Below are positions 36,425-49,600 of a DNA stretch of 64,000 bases, piece after piece. Numbering within the stretch: position 1 is the stretch's first letter; each line of letters starts with the position of its first letter. The position numbers were made by a program, and so were the translations under genes. Below the pieces are notes generated by a model. The model did no database searches and was not told the DNA's origin. It saw only the letters and a program-made list of their open reading frames with translations. This DNA comes from Marasmius tenuissimus. Lineage: Eukaryota; Basidiomycota; Agaricomycetes; Agaricales; Marasmiaceae. Where the stretch lies: positions 4,402,001-4,466,000 of the forward strand of contig JAQOTA010000053.1 of assembly GCA_029532415.1 (NCBI GenBank), given 5' to 3'.

Positions 36425-37468
36425 GGCTTCCCAAATTGAGCAGCGAGAGGGCTAGGTTCCTCCGTTCATGAACCCCGCGTTTTATACTGTAGAACGCCAA
36501 GGAAAGGGTAGAGTGTACCGTGTGCTTCATGTTGCCTGATTGCTTTATCATTAATACAGAGCTTCGTGTCGTGAGCCATGAGGAACCGTACCGTGACCAT
36601 ACAGCATCGAGTCTCGTGAGTCGTGAACTGTCAAGTTCCTGCAGTCTTCTTTGCGGAGAAGGGTAAGATGGATACCTACGCTGCACCGGAGGATACCGAA
36701 CAGAACTGTCGAGGCTAACTTCCTCGAGGTTATCTTGTTCCGACTACACCTGTATCCCACCAAACCCCAACATTACACCCTCTCACACCATATTGGTCCA
36801 ATACCTTAGGACTTGCTTTCATTACTGATATCGGGGGAATAGTGGCTGGTAAGGACACCATGTGCAACGTTCTGGGCATTGAATCGGAAAACGCTCAGAT
36901 TCAAACACCCCTTGGGCCTTGAAAGTGTCACTGTTCTGTTGAAGAAATGAGTTAACATGCGGGATGGGGTCGAAGTCGAAGGAAGTTCTGCACCTCTCGT
37001 ACACGGACCATTCGATGGTTAGAAATAGTGGAGTCGGATCTTCCAAAGCTACAGGCCCAAGCAACAACGAATTTATATCAACTTTGAGTAGCCAAGGAAC
37101 GGTCATTGGGATTTGGCGGTCTCGGCGGAAGACCCATGAACAGTGTCCTATCGGAGCCACGACCGCTGACTCCAGAGAAAATGCGGTGTGCTGGGGCTCC
37201 AGGTCACTCTTCACGTTCGAGTGATTATAGGGGTTCGGCAGCTAATTCGGTACTGCTCGTGCCCTCCCAAAAGGTCGCGTCGACATGAAAAGCGAGTAGA
37301 ATTACAATTTCGGCCGTTGCGAGCCAGCTATAATCTTACACGAGAGAAAGGGTGATATCGTTGCGCCCGACTGGTCCACGATAGATAGCTCCTAATCCCA
37401 GGCAGCAAAGTTGACCCCACAAACCGTACTATCACGATCCAATATTTCTCCTACTTGAATATCAGGAC
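36425..37468. other. intergenic, one doubtful open frame
   Basis: A minus-strand frame at 36822-37214 could encode 130 residues with no recognisable domain; an overlapping plus-strand frame is equally open. I see no splice or start context that decides between them. Confidence 0.3.
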
Positions 37469-39928
37469 CTACAAAAAGTTCATCAGCTTAGGGTAAAGAG
37501 GAGACTGTACTTGTGAACCATACTTACGAGTTGTCATGACCATCAAATCCCCAGTCGGTAGAACCCCGTGTTGGCCCTGTTTCCTCATAAACACTCTAAA
37601 AGCCCTCTCGTAGAAGAAAAACGTTTGTTTCTGTAGCCCTCTCGTGTGATGAGACACCTGGGCCACATCGACGAACGTATCCCATGTCGTCTCGCCGTCC
37701 GAATCAGACGAATCCGATTCCTCGACAGACTCCTCATCGCTCGCGGACACCCATTCATTCACTTCAAGGGGGTCGGTTTCGGGATCAATATAGATGGGGT
37801 GACTCGGTATCGGATTGAAGTTATGTCGACGTAGACCAGCAGGCAAGTCATCGTCAGCCTCAGAATCTTCAACATGAATCGTGGGCCTGCTCGCTGCACT
37901 CGTGCTTGAACCGCTCCTTGGAATGATATTAGCGCGGGGCTTCCGTGGGAGCACCGTCCATCGTCCGTTGTTCAATCGCATCCTAAAAGGGTCCCAAGTG
38001 AGGTAGATACCACATTCACTGATTTGGACGCAGCTGATCTGGGAAAGGTTCACAAAGTCATTGAACTCGGGGATGCGGCAGGCCTGTACGAGGGCCTGGT
38101 GCTGAGATCCAGAAGACGGCATGATTGTACCAGGGGCTTGTGCGGGGAGGAAAGAGGGGGAGGGACCAAAGAAGAATCCATTAGCATCCAAGATAAAAAC
38201 TCCAGCGGACTGATTGAGACGATGTTGGTCAGCAGACATCAGAGACCGAAAGAGAGACGAACCGAAACGGCGACAATCTTTCCCCTGTCGAAAGCCAGAT
38301 ACTGCGAAACGCAGAATGGCGTTCCCAGCTGCACCTCAAGCATGCTTTGTTTTTGAAGTTCGGTGTACTCTTTCCGATTTGGAATGAAGGGTATGTCCAA
38401 GAAGTTCTTTATCAATACCAGCCGCGAAGAGCCACGCAACATCGCGACAAGGTGATTGCCACAAGGCGAAACGTGAACTGGGGAGTGATGTTCGAGTGGG
38501 TAATCAATCATGCAGGCGAATACGGATAAGCTCGACTTACCAGCACCAAACTCATCCAACACCTGTCTGTGATCTTCAGGCACTGAGGGCACTTCTATCG
38601 TCTTCAACCTCGCAACTGCACTCTCCCCGACCTCCGTATCGACTCCGATCAGAGACCAAGAGTGACTTTGAGGGCCAAAATAAACCCTATCGCCGGGCGC
38701 CTTGTCTTGTGCAACTTCACTATAGGTGGAATCCTTCCCGACTCCCAACACCCTAATAATCCGATGGCCATAGGATCTCAAAGTGCTAGGGAGGTCGAAG
38801 ACACATCCACCCGTTTCCCTACTGAACACGCGCAGTGAATGTCCTCCGCAGATGAAGACATGCCGTGGGGAGACTTCGACGTAATTGAGTTCGCCCAGAG
38901 GCTTCAGCGTTGTGCCCTGCGATTCTGTGCTCTGTTCCTCACGAGCCTTTATGGTAGGCGTTTGAGTAGGATTTATGGTTTGTGCCAGCTGTCGGGACGG
39001 TACGTCGAAACAGAACGCATGGTCGTAGCCACCCACCAGAAGCGTTGGGTATACAAACCGAAACGCTCTCGTCCTGCGAGGTATTTGGAGGAGGGCATGC
39101 GGAACAAAGTGCCCTCGAGGATAAGTGTGGGTGTACTCTGCCGCAGCAACCAATGAAGCTGATAGCTGATCTTTTTGAGGGTATGGGATGGGCAACTTCT
39201 CGACGTCTTCGTCCGCGGGTGGAAGATGGGGGTCTGCAAAAGAAGCGAGGCGCCAAACTTCCTTCTGGCCGCTGAGTCTGTCGAAAACGAGAAAGCCATT
39301 TTCATATTCGATGTGGGCGTATTGCTTGACGTATGTCTGCACAAGGCCAGAATAGCGTGAGCCAAATTCAAAAGATATAGAATCGTGGCACTCACGGATG
39401 GTAGACTCCAGAGGACTTTCTCGGGATTCTTCATGTCAGACACGATCAAGCTCGGTCCACTTTCATTTTCGGGAGGGTCCCAGAAACCGGTACTGGCGAT
39501 AATAAAGCCATTCTTCTCATCAACCTTGATACGATGAACAATTGTGCCCGTTGCTGGATAGCTAACCAGTTTCGAGGGTGCCTTTCCGCGCCAGCTTTTC
39601 TCGAGCTGGAATCGTCGTTGACCTACATAAGTTTTGAGTACATTTCAGGTAGTTTTTTCTTCATCAAGGACTCACAAAAGACCTTCCAGCTACCATTTAT
39701 TCCGTCGAGAGTCCTATACGGATATCCTCCGTTCTCCAATTGGTCGATCCCGATCGCGGTTGATGAGATGAGTCCATGAAACACGGCAGCACCGTGGTAG
39801 ATAGAGGATTCGTTTGCCCGTATAAATTGGTCAAATTCTTTCGATACTAGCTGCAGCGAGTGAATTGTAGGGATTGTAAGAGATGAGAGCACAGCGAGGA
39901 CGAGCTCTGCCGGTAGTACGGCGAGCAT
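37469..39928 (-). CDS. F-box protein with beta-propeller-like C-terminus
   Basis: Four exons fit in phase (39676-39928, 39396-39622, 38263-39336, 37469-38209), giving 764 residues. The F-box is at the very N-terminus (MLAVLPAELVLAVLSSLTIP, then LQLVSKEFDQF). The long middle region has strand-rich segments (ENGFLVFDRLSGQKEVWRL, HVFICGGHSLRVFSRETGG, VSPCGNHLVAMLRGSSRLVL) that suggest a WD-like propeller. A disordered acidic stretch (EESVEESDSSDSDGE) lies before the C-terminus. A role as SCF ubiquitin-ligase adaptor is inferred from the F-box; the target is unknown. Confidence 0.75.
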
Positions 39929-40926
39929 GATGGTGGTTGCGTATGGGACTAGTTTTCGTCAGAAAAGATAGTTTTACATTGATTACGTGGATTATTGGAG
40001 TATTCCGTTGCAGTTGTGTATGACCTACTCGCTATTCCTACTTGAATTCGTACAACCTGCCATCAACCCTTGTTCGAAGTACTGACCACGATGTCATACA
40101 TTCCGTTCAACCTCCAAATATGGTCCACCTGAAACATCATGGCATTGTCTGTCGTCCAAAAGGTGGGCATTGCTGGGTGAACATCCTACTTCAGATTCTG
40201 GCGCCTCAAGCTGACTGTCAGGGATGTGCCGGTCGGTTGTCAGGGGAACATTGAGAAGGTGTTAGGAAAGCTTATTCGGCTGTCCGAGGGAAACTGGTTG
40301 ACTGTCAGTGGGGAGGTTGACGACTGTTAGGAGCTCCTTTAATTTGTGTTCGTAAGGGGTCAGTTCATCGCTCAGCAAGGAGGTTATAGCTCTGCGGCCT
40401 ACTACCTGCCTTCTAGTTGTTTATCCCTTACAGCTGCTATCAAGATCATAGTCCAGTTTCTCAATTTTTTTGTTCTGTGCTTTTGTTTAGAGTGTTTGGA
40501 TAGTTACCAGGTTGCCACCATCGTGGATCTGGACTCAATCTTCAGGTTTCGGGGTATGCTGGGATCACGTGCATGGGCGCGTCAATTACTGACACGCCTG
40601 CGGCCTGATGCGCCTACATACGTAATCTCGCCGTATTCCGAAACCTGGAAACTGGGTCCGGGACACGACCTGAGAACTATCTGAACAGACTCTAATGTCC
40701 GACGAGGGTACTTGGTGTCGGGATGGGGTAGAGGATGTGGGGCCTTCCATGTAAGGTATCGTTTGGTATGGACAAAGGAGGGCCACAAAAAACATGGAAA
40801 ACCGGACTACGATTGCGATAGCAGCTGTACGACTGCATTGAAAATACCTGCAAGTGAGAGCTAGTCCCAGTATAAGATGATATATACTAGACTATCTACG
40901 TCGTACAATGAATGTATAAAAATACA
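39929..40926. other. intergenic, no gene
   Basis: I see short repeats of CTGTCAG/GTCAGGGGAA type near 40200-40330 and no coding signal. Confidence 0.4.
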
Positions 40927-42383
40927 CTAGAAGAGGTTTGGTCTCAACCGGCGGGCAAATATCAGGGCGCTGGTCCAACGCTGACTTACGTCTTCCTTCC
41001 GAGAGGACTTTGGAAGGTGTGCCACATGTTGCATTATTGCCCGAGCCTCGTCTTCTGTTACTGAACTCGAAGGAGGCTCAACATAAACTTCATTCAAGTC
41101 CGGTGGTGGTCCTCTCTGTCCAATCCATGACGTAGCACCTTCATTGCTGTAGTTGCTTCTCAACGCGTCAAGAAGGACATCATCATGAAGCCCTTCCCAG
41201 TCAACCCCAAACACCTCTAAATCTTCGTCCGATAGGGGATAATTGCTGAGAGAATCACCACGAAACCCGCAGACGAACATGTCAAATCCAAACATGTTCT
41301 CGGGCGATCGGCTGGGCTCACCCACAATAGCGATGTTGTGGTTAAGCTGAGGCGTGAAGGATCCATCAAAAAGGTTGGTGAATGATTCTCCCTCTTTGCA
41401 TGAGACGCGTATGATGAGGGTTTGCAACGACAGAGATGACTGCCGTAGCGAATCCTGAAGGTATTGGGTCCACAAGCGCGTGAGATCAAACTGACCAGGA
41501 TCACACCCCTTGATCGAAGGTAAGAGGGCAAAGTACCTGACACCGTTCCGCATCATTTGAGAAATAGGGCGAACCTTATCCCGGTAGCGGAGAGAGAATG
41601 CTTTAGCCATCGCGACAAAAGACGCCATGTCTAATGTCAAGCTAGTGAGGAAGGGCGATTCAAGGGTTCGGGGAAGAAGAAATTGTCGGTCGCCACCCTG
41701 ATACCAAGTGACATCAATCAGACAAACGTCCGAAGGGGTTGGAGGAACCAGTTTGTGAGATATCTGGTCCCAAATCCTGGAATAGCCACTGAAGATAATG
41801 CGGTTCAATTCCAGCAACGAGATGCTTTTCCCTTGCATCATCCAGAATATATCGAATGAATGAGCTGCCTGATTAACGACCCGTAGCTCTCGCAAGTTGG
41901 AAAAGGAGGGAACAGTGCACATCAAGGCCTCCACCATTGGTGTCCTCTCGTATCTCAGCGAGCCAATTGTCAGAGACCTGGGCACACTCAAATAGGGAAT
42001 GGCGGCATCAGTTCCCCAAAAGCTTCGGTTGTTCCAGGATTCGGGAAATGTTGTCCAGTCAAGAGAACGATAAAGGGCTAGATGTGCAGCATGAGATAAA
42101 CGCCTCTTCAGATGAATGCAGGCTGCAAGGTCAGTCTTTAAGATCAAGCGAAAGATAGCTATCCAGATCTCTAAGGGTATACGGTCAGATCTACCCAACG
42201 AGGAATTCAGCGATATAGATGGCGTCGGGGCATAGTCACGCACCGGTCAAAAGACACCAATGTAAAATTGCCTGAAGCGGATTGACTGACGACGAGGATA
42301 CCGTTCTGGTGCGGCAGAACATGTGGTTGGTAGCCAGACATAACGGGGGAAAAGAGAGTGTGGGTGTCGTTGAGGGTGCTCAT
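40927..42383 (-). CDS. F-box family protein, 467 residues
   Basis: Two exons fit in phase: 42244-42383 and 40927-42190, with intron GTGCGT..GGGTAG. The first exon encodes MSTLNDTHTLFSPVMSGYQP and ends FTLVSFDR. The F-box-like segment follows (SDRIPLEIWIAIFRLILKTD, then HLALYRSL). The rest is a leucine-rich, LRR-like region (LRELRVVNQ, LLELNRIIF, LTSLTLDM). Similarity to the relic at 61395-62609 (both contain FWG, then a VVNQ segment at the same spacing) shows they are paralogues. The second exon alone has its own ATG, so the exon 1 model rests on splice-site quality and phase. Confidence 0.7.
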
Positions 42384-42683
42384 GAGAGGGGCAGAAGAAA
42401 AGACTCGAACAGCAGTCTATTTAATAACGGCAAAAGCTAGGCATACTGCAAGTGTTAGGCGCACAGCAAGCATTACGTGTTATAAGTGCTACAAGGAAAG
42501 CGTGTCAAGGAGTAAGCTTCCAAATTGGCTATAATGGTGTCTAACTAGTAGAAAGAACAAGCAAAATAAGGACGTGAGGGATTAGCAGACAATATGAGTA
42601 GCCTAACGTTCAGGGAAACCATCAGCTACACGTCGATCCCATACATGCTTCCGCAGGTTATAATTACGGCGAACGGCCTCATC

Positions 42684-45575
42684 TCATTCAGCACGTAGCT
42701 TGTTTCGGGTGGTAACGGTGGCATGATCACCTCTACTGGCACCCCCTTGGAGTTGGAGCGTGGATTTGAGACTGTCAACTGTTTGTTGTGAGGGGAGGAT
42801 AGTGCCATGAACGTTGTTGGCATCAAAAGACCTAGAGAGCACTTCAGTGAAAAGGTAATTGATAATCATAAGTAACAACTCACCAAAGCATATTGGCAGT
42901 GGTGGCAATATAGTAACCGTAGGTTAGATTCGCGAAACCATACTCATCGTACTTGGTGTCGACATTTTTGATCAACTGGCAGCTCAAACTGCGCACAGCA
43001 TCATCATCGGAATGTAGAGCGGCGGTATAGTCGTTGCAGACGTAAAGGTTGGTACCTGAGAGCCCAACACGATCACAGCAAGCACTGGCCTGGTAATGGT
43101 CCTCCACCAGGTCTGGATTGACCAACTTGGCAGCCTCAAAAAGCATCATAGACGACTACACACCCAGATCAGCAAGAGTAAATGGAGCTACTAGATAAAA
43201 GCAGCGGTACCTCAGCGTGGTTGAATGGAATATCAATTCCATCGGTGGTTTCAGCAGTGATGCCAGTGTACGCAACGTAACCGTCAGCCGCATTTCCTCC
43301 GGTAGCCACCCTCGATCCAGATGGAGTCATGGTGCTGGTTGAGAAGAACTTAAATTGACCTCCGCGCACCAGTGGTCGGACGTCTGACGAGGTGTTGTGA
43401 TGCTCGATGAGTAACTTCAATTCCTTGGGGGGAAAGGGATTGAAGAAGACAAAATCGACCTAGAGAGTGAAGTTTATCAGCGGTTATCAAGACAGAACAT
43501 ATCGAATAAAGATCTCACCATTTTACCAGGATAATCTTGGTCTTCAATCACAATAACCTGGCGTCCACACCGCTGAAGAATATCGCGGTTCACAGCTATT
43601 CGGGAAAGATTCTCGGCAGAGACAATTTTAGCGATAGAGTTCCCCTCGGAATCAGCGCGCTAAAGAATCTATCAGCATTCAGCAAATATACAAACGACCA
43701 CACCCTTACTCACCTGCTGGGCTCGCATTTGCTCACCTGGGGGGACTAGGGTAATCCCAGCCCCGTGCAGGCTCTGAAGGTATCCTTCATCCGTGTTCCA
43801 CTGAGCTCGGAGTGTGGACCAGCATCTTTGTTCACTCGGAAGCTCTTTACAAATGTCGCAATCCTGTCCTTTTTTGCCTTTTTTGCCCGATCGGATGAGT
43901 TTACCGAACAGTTTCCTTCTTTGCTTCAACTGCAAAGTTCGCTGGATGATGGTATGAAGAACATCACAAGCTTGGACATCAAGCCAACTTTTCTCGCCCT
44001 CTACTGCCCTCTCCTGAACTTGATTCAGATACTGGAATGTCAGGCGGTATATAGTTTGTGGATTCTGACCAGACACCTATAACTGGTTAGGTTGAAGCTA
44101 ACAGAATGATTCTGCCTTCTTACCTGGTACTTCAAAGCTGAGAGATGCCACTTCAACCACCGGTGCCAAGACGATATGAAGTTGGCCTCTGAACATAGGA
44201 AGAATACTGAAGCGGGGTTGCCAGCAGTGGGTATTAAAGTGGGATTCTGGCAGAGAGTGTTGATAAAAATTTTGCCACCCGCCATCGCTCTATTTTCTGC
44301 CTGAAAAGATAAACCCTTCAGATCAGTACCCAAATCAACAGAAAGTGACAGACCTTGGTAGCAGCTGGGCTGATATCGGGATACTCAGTGGAGACAGATG
44401 ATTTGAGGCCACGATACAGAGATTCGGACCACTTGTCCAGCTCCCAGCCTAATGCAACACCGATAGCATGGGCACGTATCAATCGTTCGTTATGTGGGCT
44501 ATTGAACTTGACATTGAAGGCAGGGTGGGAAATTCTCAGAATATCGTTTGCCAGCTTGGATTTCTGTACCGGGGGCTCAGAATTAGAAAACAAGCAAAAC
44601 AAAGGGACTTCAAATACTCGCCTTCACTTCCACTAGAAACTCTTTTCGAGAATAGACAGCACGTGAGACCTTGCGCATTTCACAAAGGGCATCAATAGCA
44701 ATCTGGATATGATACGTGAAAGGTGATGAGTCGGAGAAGTCAGAGGGGTTGGACAGATGGGCGGGATCGGTTTGTCGGTGGACAGGAAGTTCCAGTTTCA
44801 GTATCCCCTCAAGGTCTACGTGCCATTGGTGGCAAATCTCAGCAAAATTCTGGTCCTCGAGTCGCACCCGCTGCTTGGCCTTCTTTTTGGGCGGCTTGGT
44901 GGATGTAGAGGGCAAGGGCAGGTCATTTGGCCCAACAGCAGCCGGATGGGAGATAGAATCCGCACCGTCTGCATAGGTGTTGTCACCAACATTACAGTTA
45001 TCGGTGGGGTCAGAATCAATCTCGGGGTTTCCCAAGTCATCAGCGTTGAGGAGGCTCTCTGAACTGGTCGGATTATGCTGAACCTGCGCCAGCTGGAGAT
45101 CTTCTATCAGACTCATGATGAGATGAAGCAGAACACCGAGCGTACCCCTTTCACCACATAAGTCTGGAGATACAATAGGTCGGCCAGAGCAGCATCGCTT
45201 CGGCGCTGCTTCAGCTGGACTTGGATACTCAGGAAAATATTAACGGCATGGCGGGGGTCCAGGCGCGGCTTCATGAATTCTGTATCGATGTGGAGGCATA
45301 GATGGAACCAGTCGTAAATACAGCCTAACTGAATACAATTTCAGTAACGATGAGATGTAAACAAACAAAACAGAAAGACGCACTACGTCAGATGAAGCAA
45401 GGAATTTAGGTTGTGAATTTGTGAGCCAGGGATGGGTGCCAGCACGTAAGATGCGCGATTCAGGGGACTGTAGCTCTGGATGCTCATCCAAAACAGAGTT
45501 CAGGAGCGTCAGAAGCCAGGGATCAACGGCAGGTTGCGAGGTGGGATGAAGGAGGGTGACCTGACGGGCAGACAT
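42684..45575 (-). CDS. 800-residue protein with candidate 2OG-Fe(II) dioxygenase motif
   Basis: Ten exons fit in phase: 45387-45575, 45146-45328, 44622-45092, 44354-44563, 44124-44300, 43714-44076, 43519-43659, 43211-43459, 42884-43155 and 42684-42831. The exon 3/4 junction uses GC-AG (AAG then GCGAGT). The N-terminal half is unfamiliar (a Lys/Pro linker PPKKKAKQRVR and a Lys/Cys stretch GKKGKKGQDCDICKE). The C-terminal third has CNDYTAALHSDDD (His709, Asp711) and, 49 residues later, FDANNVHGT (His760). An HxD...H triad with that spacing is the iron site of 2OG dioxygenases, and TET/JBP-type enzymes are known to be expanded in basidiomycetes. This is motif-level evidence only. After the TGA the frame stays open for 26 more codons. 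Confidence 0.6.
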
Positions 45576-48500
45576 GGTTCGGAGAAAGATTTTCACAAAG
45601 CCTTGATATACAAAAGGAGGGAGCAAAACACCAGCCCAAAGGACTCCCACCGCACTTCATACTGGGGTCATTGTTAACGTCAAAGTGAGTCAGAGGGAGC
45701 AGCAAGTGGGGTATGGGAAGTAGCCGCAAGGCTGCGAGATCGCAGCTATAGAATCGTGGCCTATCACTGGTGTGAACAGACGATGCAAGATCAGACTGGC
45801 ATCAACCCGCCAGTTCTACACCAGGATTGTCGAAGGGTTGTTACTCCAACCCTTCCTCCACGAATTCATAGAAGTCACTTCAGGTCGACCTCAGCCGCCT
45901 GCAGTCACTGGAACATTTCCGTTCCGACGATTGAAGGGGACTTCGTGCACTGGTCTCCCCGAGGCAACCGCATTTTAAGGCCACTCGGATGATAAAGAAT
46001 GGGGAACTTTGACTTGGTTAGAAAAGGTAAGGATGAGTTAGCAGATTTCTCTGGCTCGCATGTATATGAATTCACTGCAGGTAGGATGTGGTTTCGGCAT
46101 AGAAAAAGAACCTAATGAGAGGTATAAGTTGGAATTAATGACTTTCTGATTCAGGTTTATGTTGAAAACAGCTAAGTTGAACATGAGACCAAAGATAACT
46201 CAAGAATCGTGAATTGACACACCTGCAGTCCAATCCTTCTCAGCAGTTCAACCCAACTGTCTTGGATTATTATACGACAACGGTGATTTTTCTCGAGTTG
46301 AGGGGTGTCAAGGTAAGAAGCAGCACCATGCATTGTAGAGTCTAGACAGTAGCATGAAGGTCTTGGCGAGAGCCAAAGAACACTTAGTCACAACCACCGG
46401 ACGTCACAGATTGTTACGAAAAATTTTACGCGCTCAATTGGCCACGCTAACGTCTCTGTTCTCATTCAATGTTCAACACTCAGCATTTGATACCCCTTCA
46501 TTTGGATGCATCGCAGGTCGTTCATGATGACCAGTCATCGACATCCTTGGTGAAAGGACTAGCAGGCTCAATTTAGTAGTCACGCTCCATACTTCCGAGT
46601 AAAGATCAGTCGACTATATCTGGACTCTGGATCTGTACAACTCTCAAAGGTCATCTTAGTCTTCGTGGTGAGAGTTGAGGGAAACGTTCAGCGTGCCTGT
46701 CACAACTGTGGTCACGAACGCAATGAAAATTTTGCGCGCTCAGGGGGCGCTCGTGTATCCTTCACCTACAATACATTCTGACATTCTTTCTAGACAACCA
46801 TCCTCGAGGCTTGTAGAGCCTTACTCTTACAGACTCCAAACTCGCCACTTCCAATGGACTCTGTGTCGCCCTAGTCTGTCTATTATTCAAGCTGCCTCTT
46901 GAGTACAGTTTGCACACTCTCCATCCCCTCGCCTACATTGAATGGTTTACAGTGTACACCTTTTGGTAGCCCGACCTGGTCACTGCTCTCCTGTTCAAAT
47001 TTTACATCCCCTGTAGTCAAAACTCCCTCTCTGTCTCAACCAACGGAACAGGCCTCACTTCAAAACGTTTTCTACCTTGAGACACGCCGGAGAATGCAAG
47101 GAAGAGATATATTGGCGGCTTGGGGATCATTAATGGGTGAGAACATCTCGAGCGAGCGAAGGTTATTGTGGTCCGGCACAGATTGAGATATGATGATTGC
47201 GTTGATGAGTGTTGGAGGTACCCGAGCCGCCAAAACAATTGGCGTTTGAGGCTCGGGAGTGGCATCTTGTTATGTGTTAGCCTTACTCCCTGTAATAGCG
47301 CCAAGGGGAATTAACGATTGTTTGGCGTGGTCTCAATTGTTCCTGTCGCTTTCAGAGACACCTCCTTCGGAATTGCAATAGACAGCTCCCCTTCATGAAT
47401 CATCACCGTCCTGCGGTGCAGAGCAGATCTTGCGCTTGAGCTCCGGGTGGCAGTGGAAGTCGGGTGAGTCATTTTGGGCACCAACAGTGATGCTGGTGAG
47501 GGGGTCGTGGTGAATGAATTTGGCTTGATGCAATGCGACGTGGACAGAATGAATGGCTGGGTGGTAGAAGGTGTGAGGATGAAGAGAAAGCTGTCAGCTA
47601 TGACTGAGGCAAATTCAGGTTGAGATACACACTAGACTGCCAACAATGCAGATAAATCGTCCTCAAATCGCTACTCATTGGATTGATTGTGATCTCGGTG
47701 TATCCCTGGGATGACCGGGAGTCACATACTTCTCGAGTCCCAACACAGTCGTGGCAAGAATGGGACCCCTTCCCAAACCTTCCAACCCATAGGACTCTAT
47801 CATCTCGCTCGATACGCCAACTCGAAAGCTTCCATATCTGAGATTGCTAACAAGATTGTGTTGTTTCGAGAATAGCTATCGAGTAGTGTGGCTTGGTGGC
47901 GATAGAGGAAAGGTTCCGGTGAGCCGGACAATAAGAGTGTTGGCGGTGTTCCGACTCGGGAGGTACAGGTTTGGCCTGGTGAGCCTCTATCCAAGGCGAG
48001 GGCGCATCTTTGTTCGATACAGAGTTGAACACGGAGGTGGTTGAGATGGGCATTGAATGAAGTTTGGAGTCGAAATCAAGGGAGGGGCATCTCTGGAACT
48101 GGCTGTCGCCTCTCCCACGGTTGGCCATAATCGGGATTTGGCCTAAGTGTACTGATAGAGGCAGGGCGGGATTGATATGGTGCCAGTCGTTACAACTGTC
48201 GTAGTTGGATACCAAAATCCGGTGTGAGACAGAGAGGTGCAACGAGGACGGAAAAAACATACCAATAGAGCCGCGAGGATCACCTCAGAACGGTAGTAAA
48301 TCCCTTTCCTCTCTTCCTCTGCTCGAGATTCTATGGGGTTGCTATTAGTTTCGCTGTTTTTGGCGGCAGACAACATACCATCAGCTGGGTGCCCCGAAAA
48401 CTGAGGGTAAAACAGTGACCAAGATGCACCGTTCATCCTCTGACACCGCTGCCACGACATTCAGTAACTCTGCTGGCGTTGGTTGGAAATTCCAAGCTCT

Positions 48501-48900
48501 CGGCCTGCTGGAATGTGTCAGAAGGATGAAAATCTAGGGGGAAAAACGACTCATGCCTCTGCTACACGGATTATCACACCTTGTGCAAACTGATTGGTCG
48601 GTTGAAGCATGGTCGAGGGGAGGGCACAACCATCTCGGAAATTGCCCTGAAACGCCAGCAGTCGTACAACGTTCCTTGCCGGGTGTTGGATGAGTCCTCC
48701 TCGTGCTCAATTCGTTTGGCTACGGTGCACCTTTCATCCTCCGGATCGATTCACTTTTCCCCCGGTATCCTCCTCACGGCCTGCCTTCCACCTTATGCCC
48801 AGATATCCTTGGAACGGGCCAGTGTTCAGGCTGTCGAGCGATAAGAAACCACACAAATGTCGCTGCCTCTCTCAAGCCGCAGCACCCCATCCAGCCCCAT
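45576..48900. other. accessory intergenic region, no confident gene
   Basis: Many short open frames occur on both strands. A few minus-strand pieces (46900-47310 and 47350-47570) read like degraded coding sequence, but I could not join them into a gene or name a family. A weak repeat of GTCACAAC..AAAATTTT.CGCGCTCA appears near 46390 and 46690. Confidence 0.35.
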
Positions 48901-48917
48901 GCAAAGGGATGTACGCC

Positions 48918-49600
48918 TCCCAGCCCCTCATCAACTTCGACTATTGCGCTCGGTACTTTGGGCTTTCTTTGCCTGAGATTGCTGGTAAGACCTTGAGTAA
49001 ACGTCTGAGTCCCAACAGCGAGGGTTCGGGTGGGATGAGGTGTGTTGGTAGGTGTCGAGGGGTTGAGGGTAGACGCCATTGAGAGGGTCCTGGTGAGTTG
49101 GAAATGGTACAAGAGTAATCATTTGGAGGTACGAGGCGAGCCTTTCAAGAGCTTGTGTCGATACAGGTGCTGATATGGATGCTGTCAACAGCGAAATCCA
49201 GATGTCTAACGGTGTTCGCGACGACAATCCGAGATGGAGGCCGTGGTATTCGAGATCCGAGTAAGCCTGGTTGCAGTGATATCGGCAAACAGACGACGAA
49301 CATCGAATGGTGCCGGCGAGACACCACTTCGCTGCGACGGGTGTTGTGTTCACTGGTAGTCTGGCGCTGTCTAGATATTCAATGTTAGTCTCCAACCACC
49401 GTGGACTGTAGAGCCAGAAACAGACCTGCAAAACCTTCCGAAGTGTTCATATCACTGACGGTGTCTTCCTAAACAGTTCCCCCCCCCCCTTCTTCTGCTT
49501 GACCTCTGCGTGATTTTCATGTTGTAAGATGGCGCCGTCCCTATTGATGAGGATAATGAGCTAAAACCTCAAGAATCCGAGGAGGGTGATGGCGAACCAC
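48918..49600 (+). repeat. dispersed direct repeat, copy 1 (~680 bp)
   Basis: This stretch is clearly related to 53673-54310 in the same orientation, from CCTCCCAGCCCCTC through GGTGTTGGTAGGTGTCGAGGGG and GAGACACCACTT to the end near AATAATGAGCTAAA. On the minus strand both copies read related peptides (PVAAKWCLAGT against PVATKWCLVGT), so it probably derives from a duplicated gene segment. A run of ten C lies near 49484. Confidence 0.7.

Noticed and set aside
36822..37214. 130-residue minus-strand hypothetical gene
   Set aside because: An equally open overlapping plus-strand frame, no family similarity and no splice context; left as intergenic.
42684..45575. KDZ-type transposase
   Set aside because: The length and mobile-DNA neighbourhood suggested it, but I see no KDZ catalytic or CxC cluster motifs; the HxD...H pattern fits a dioxygenase better.
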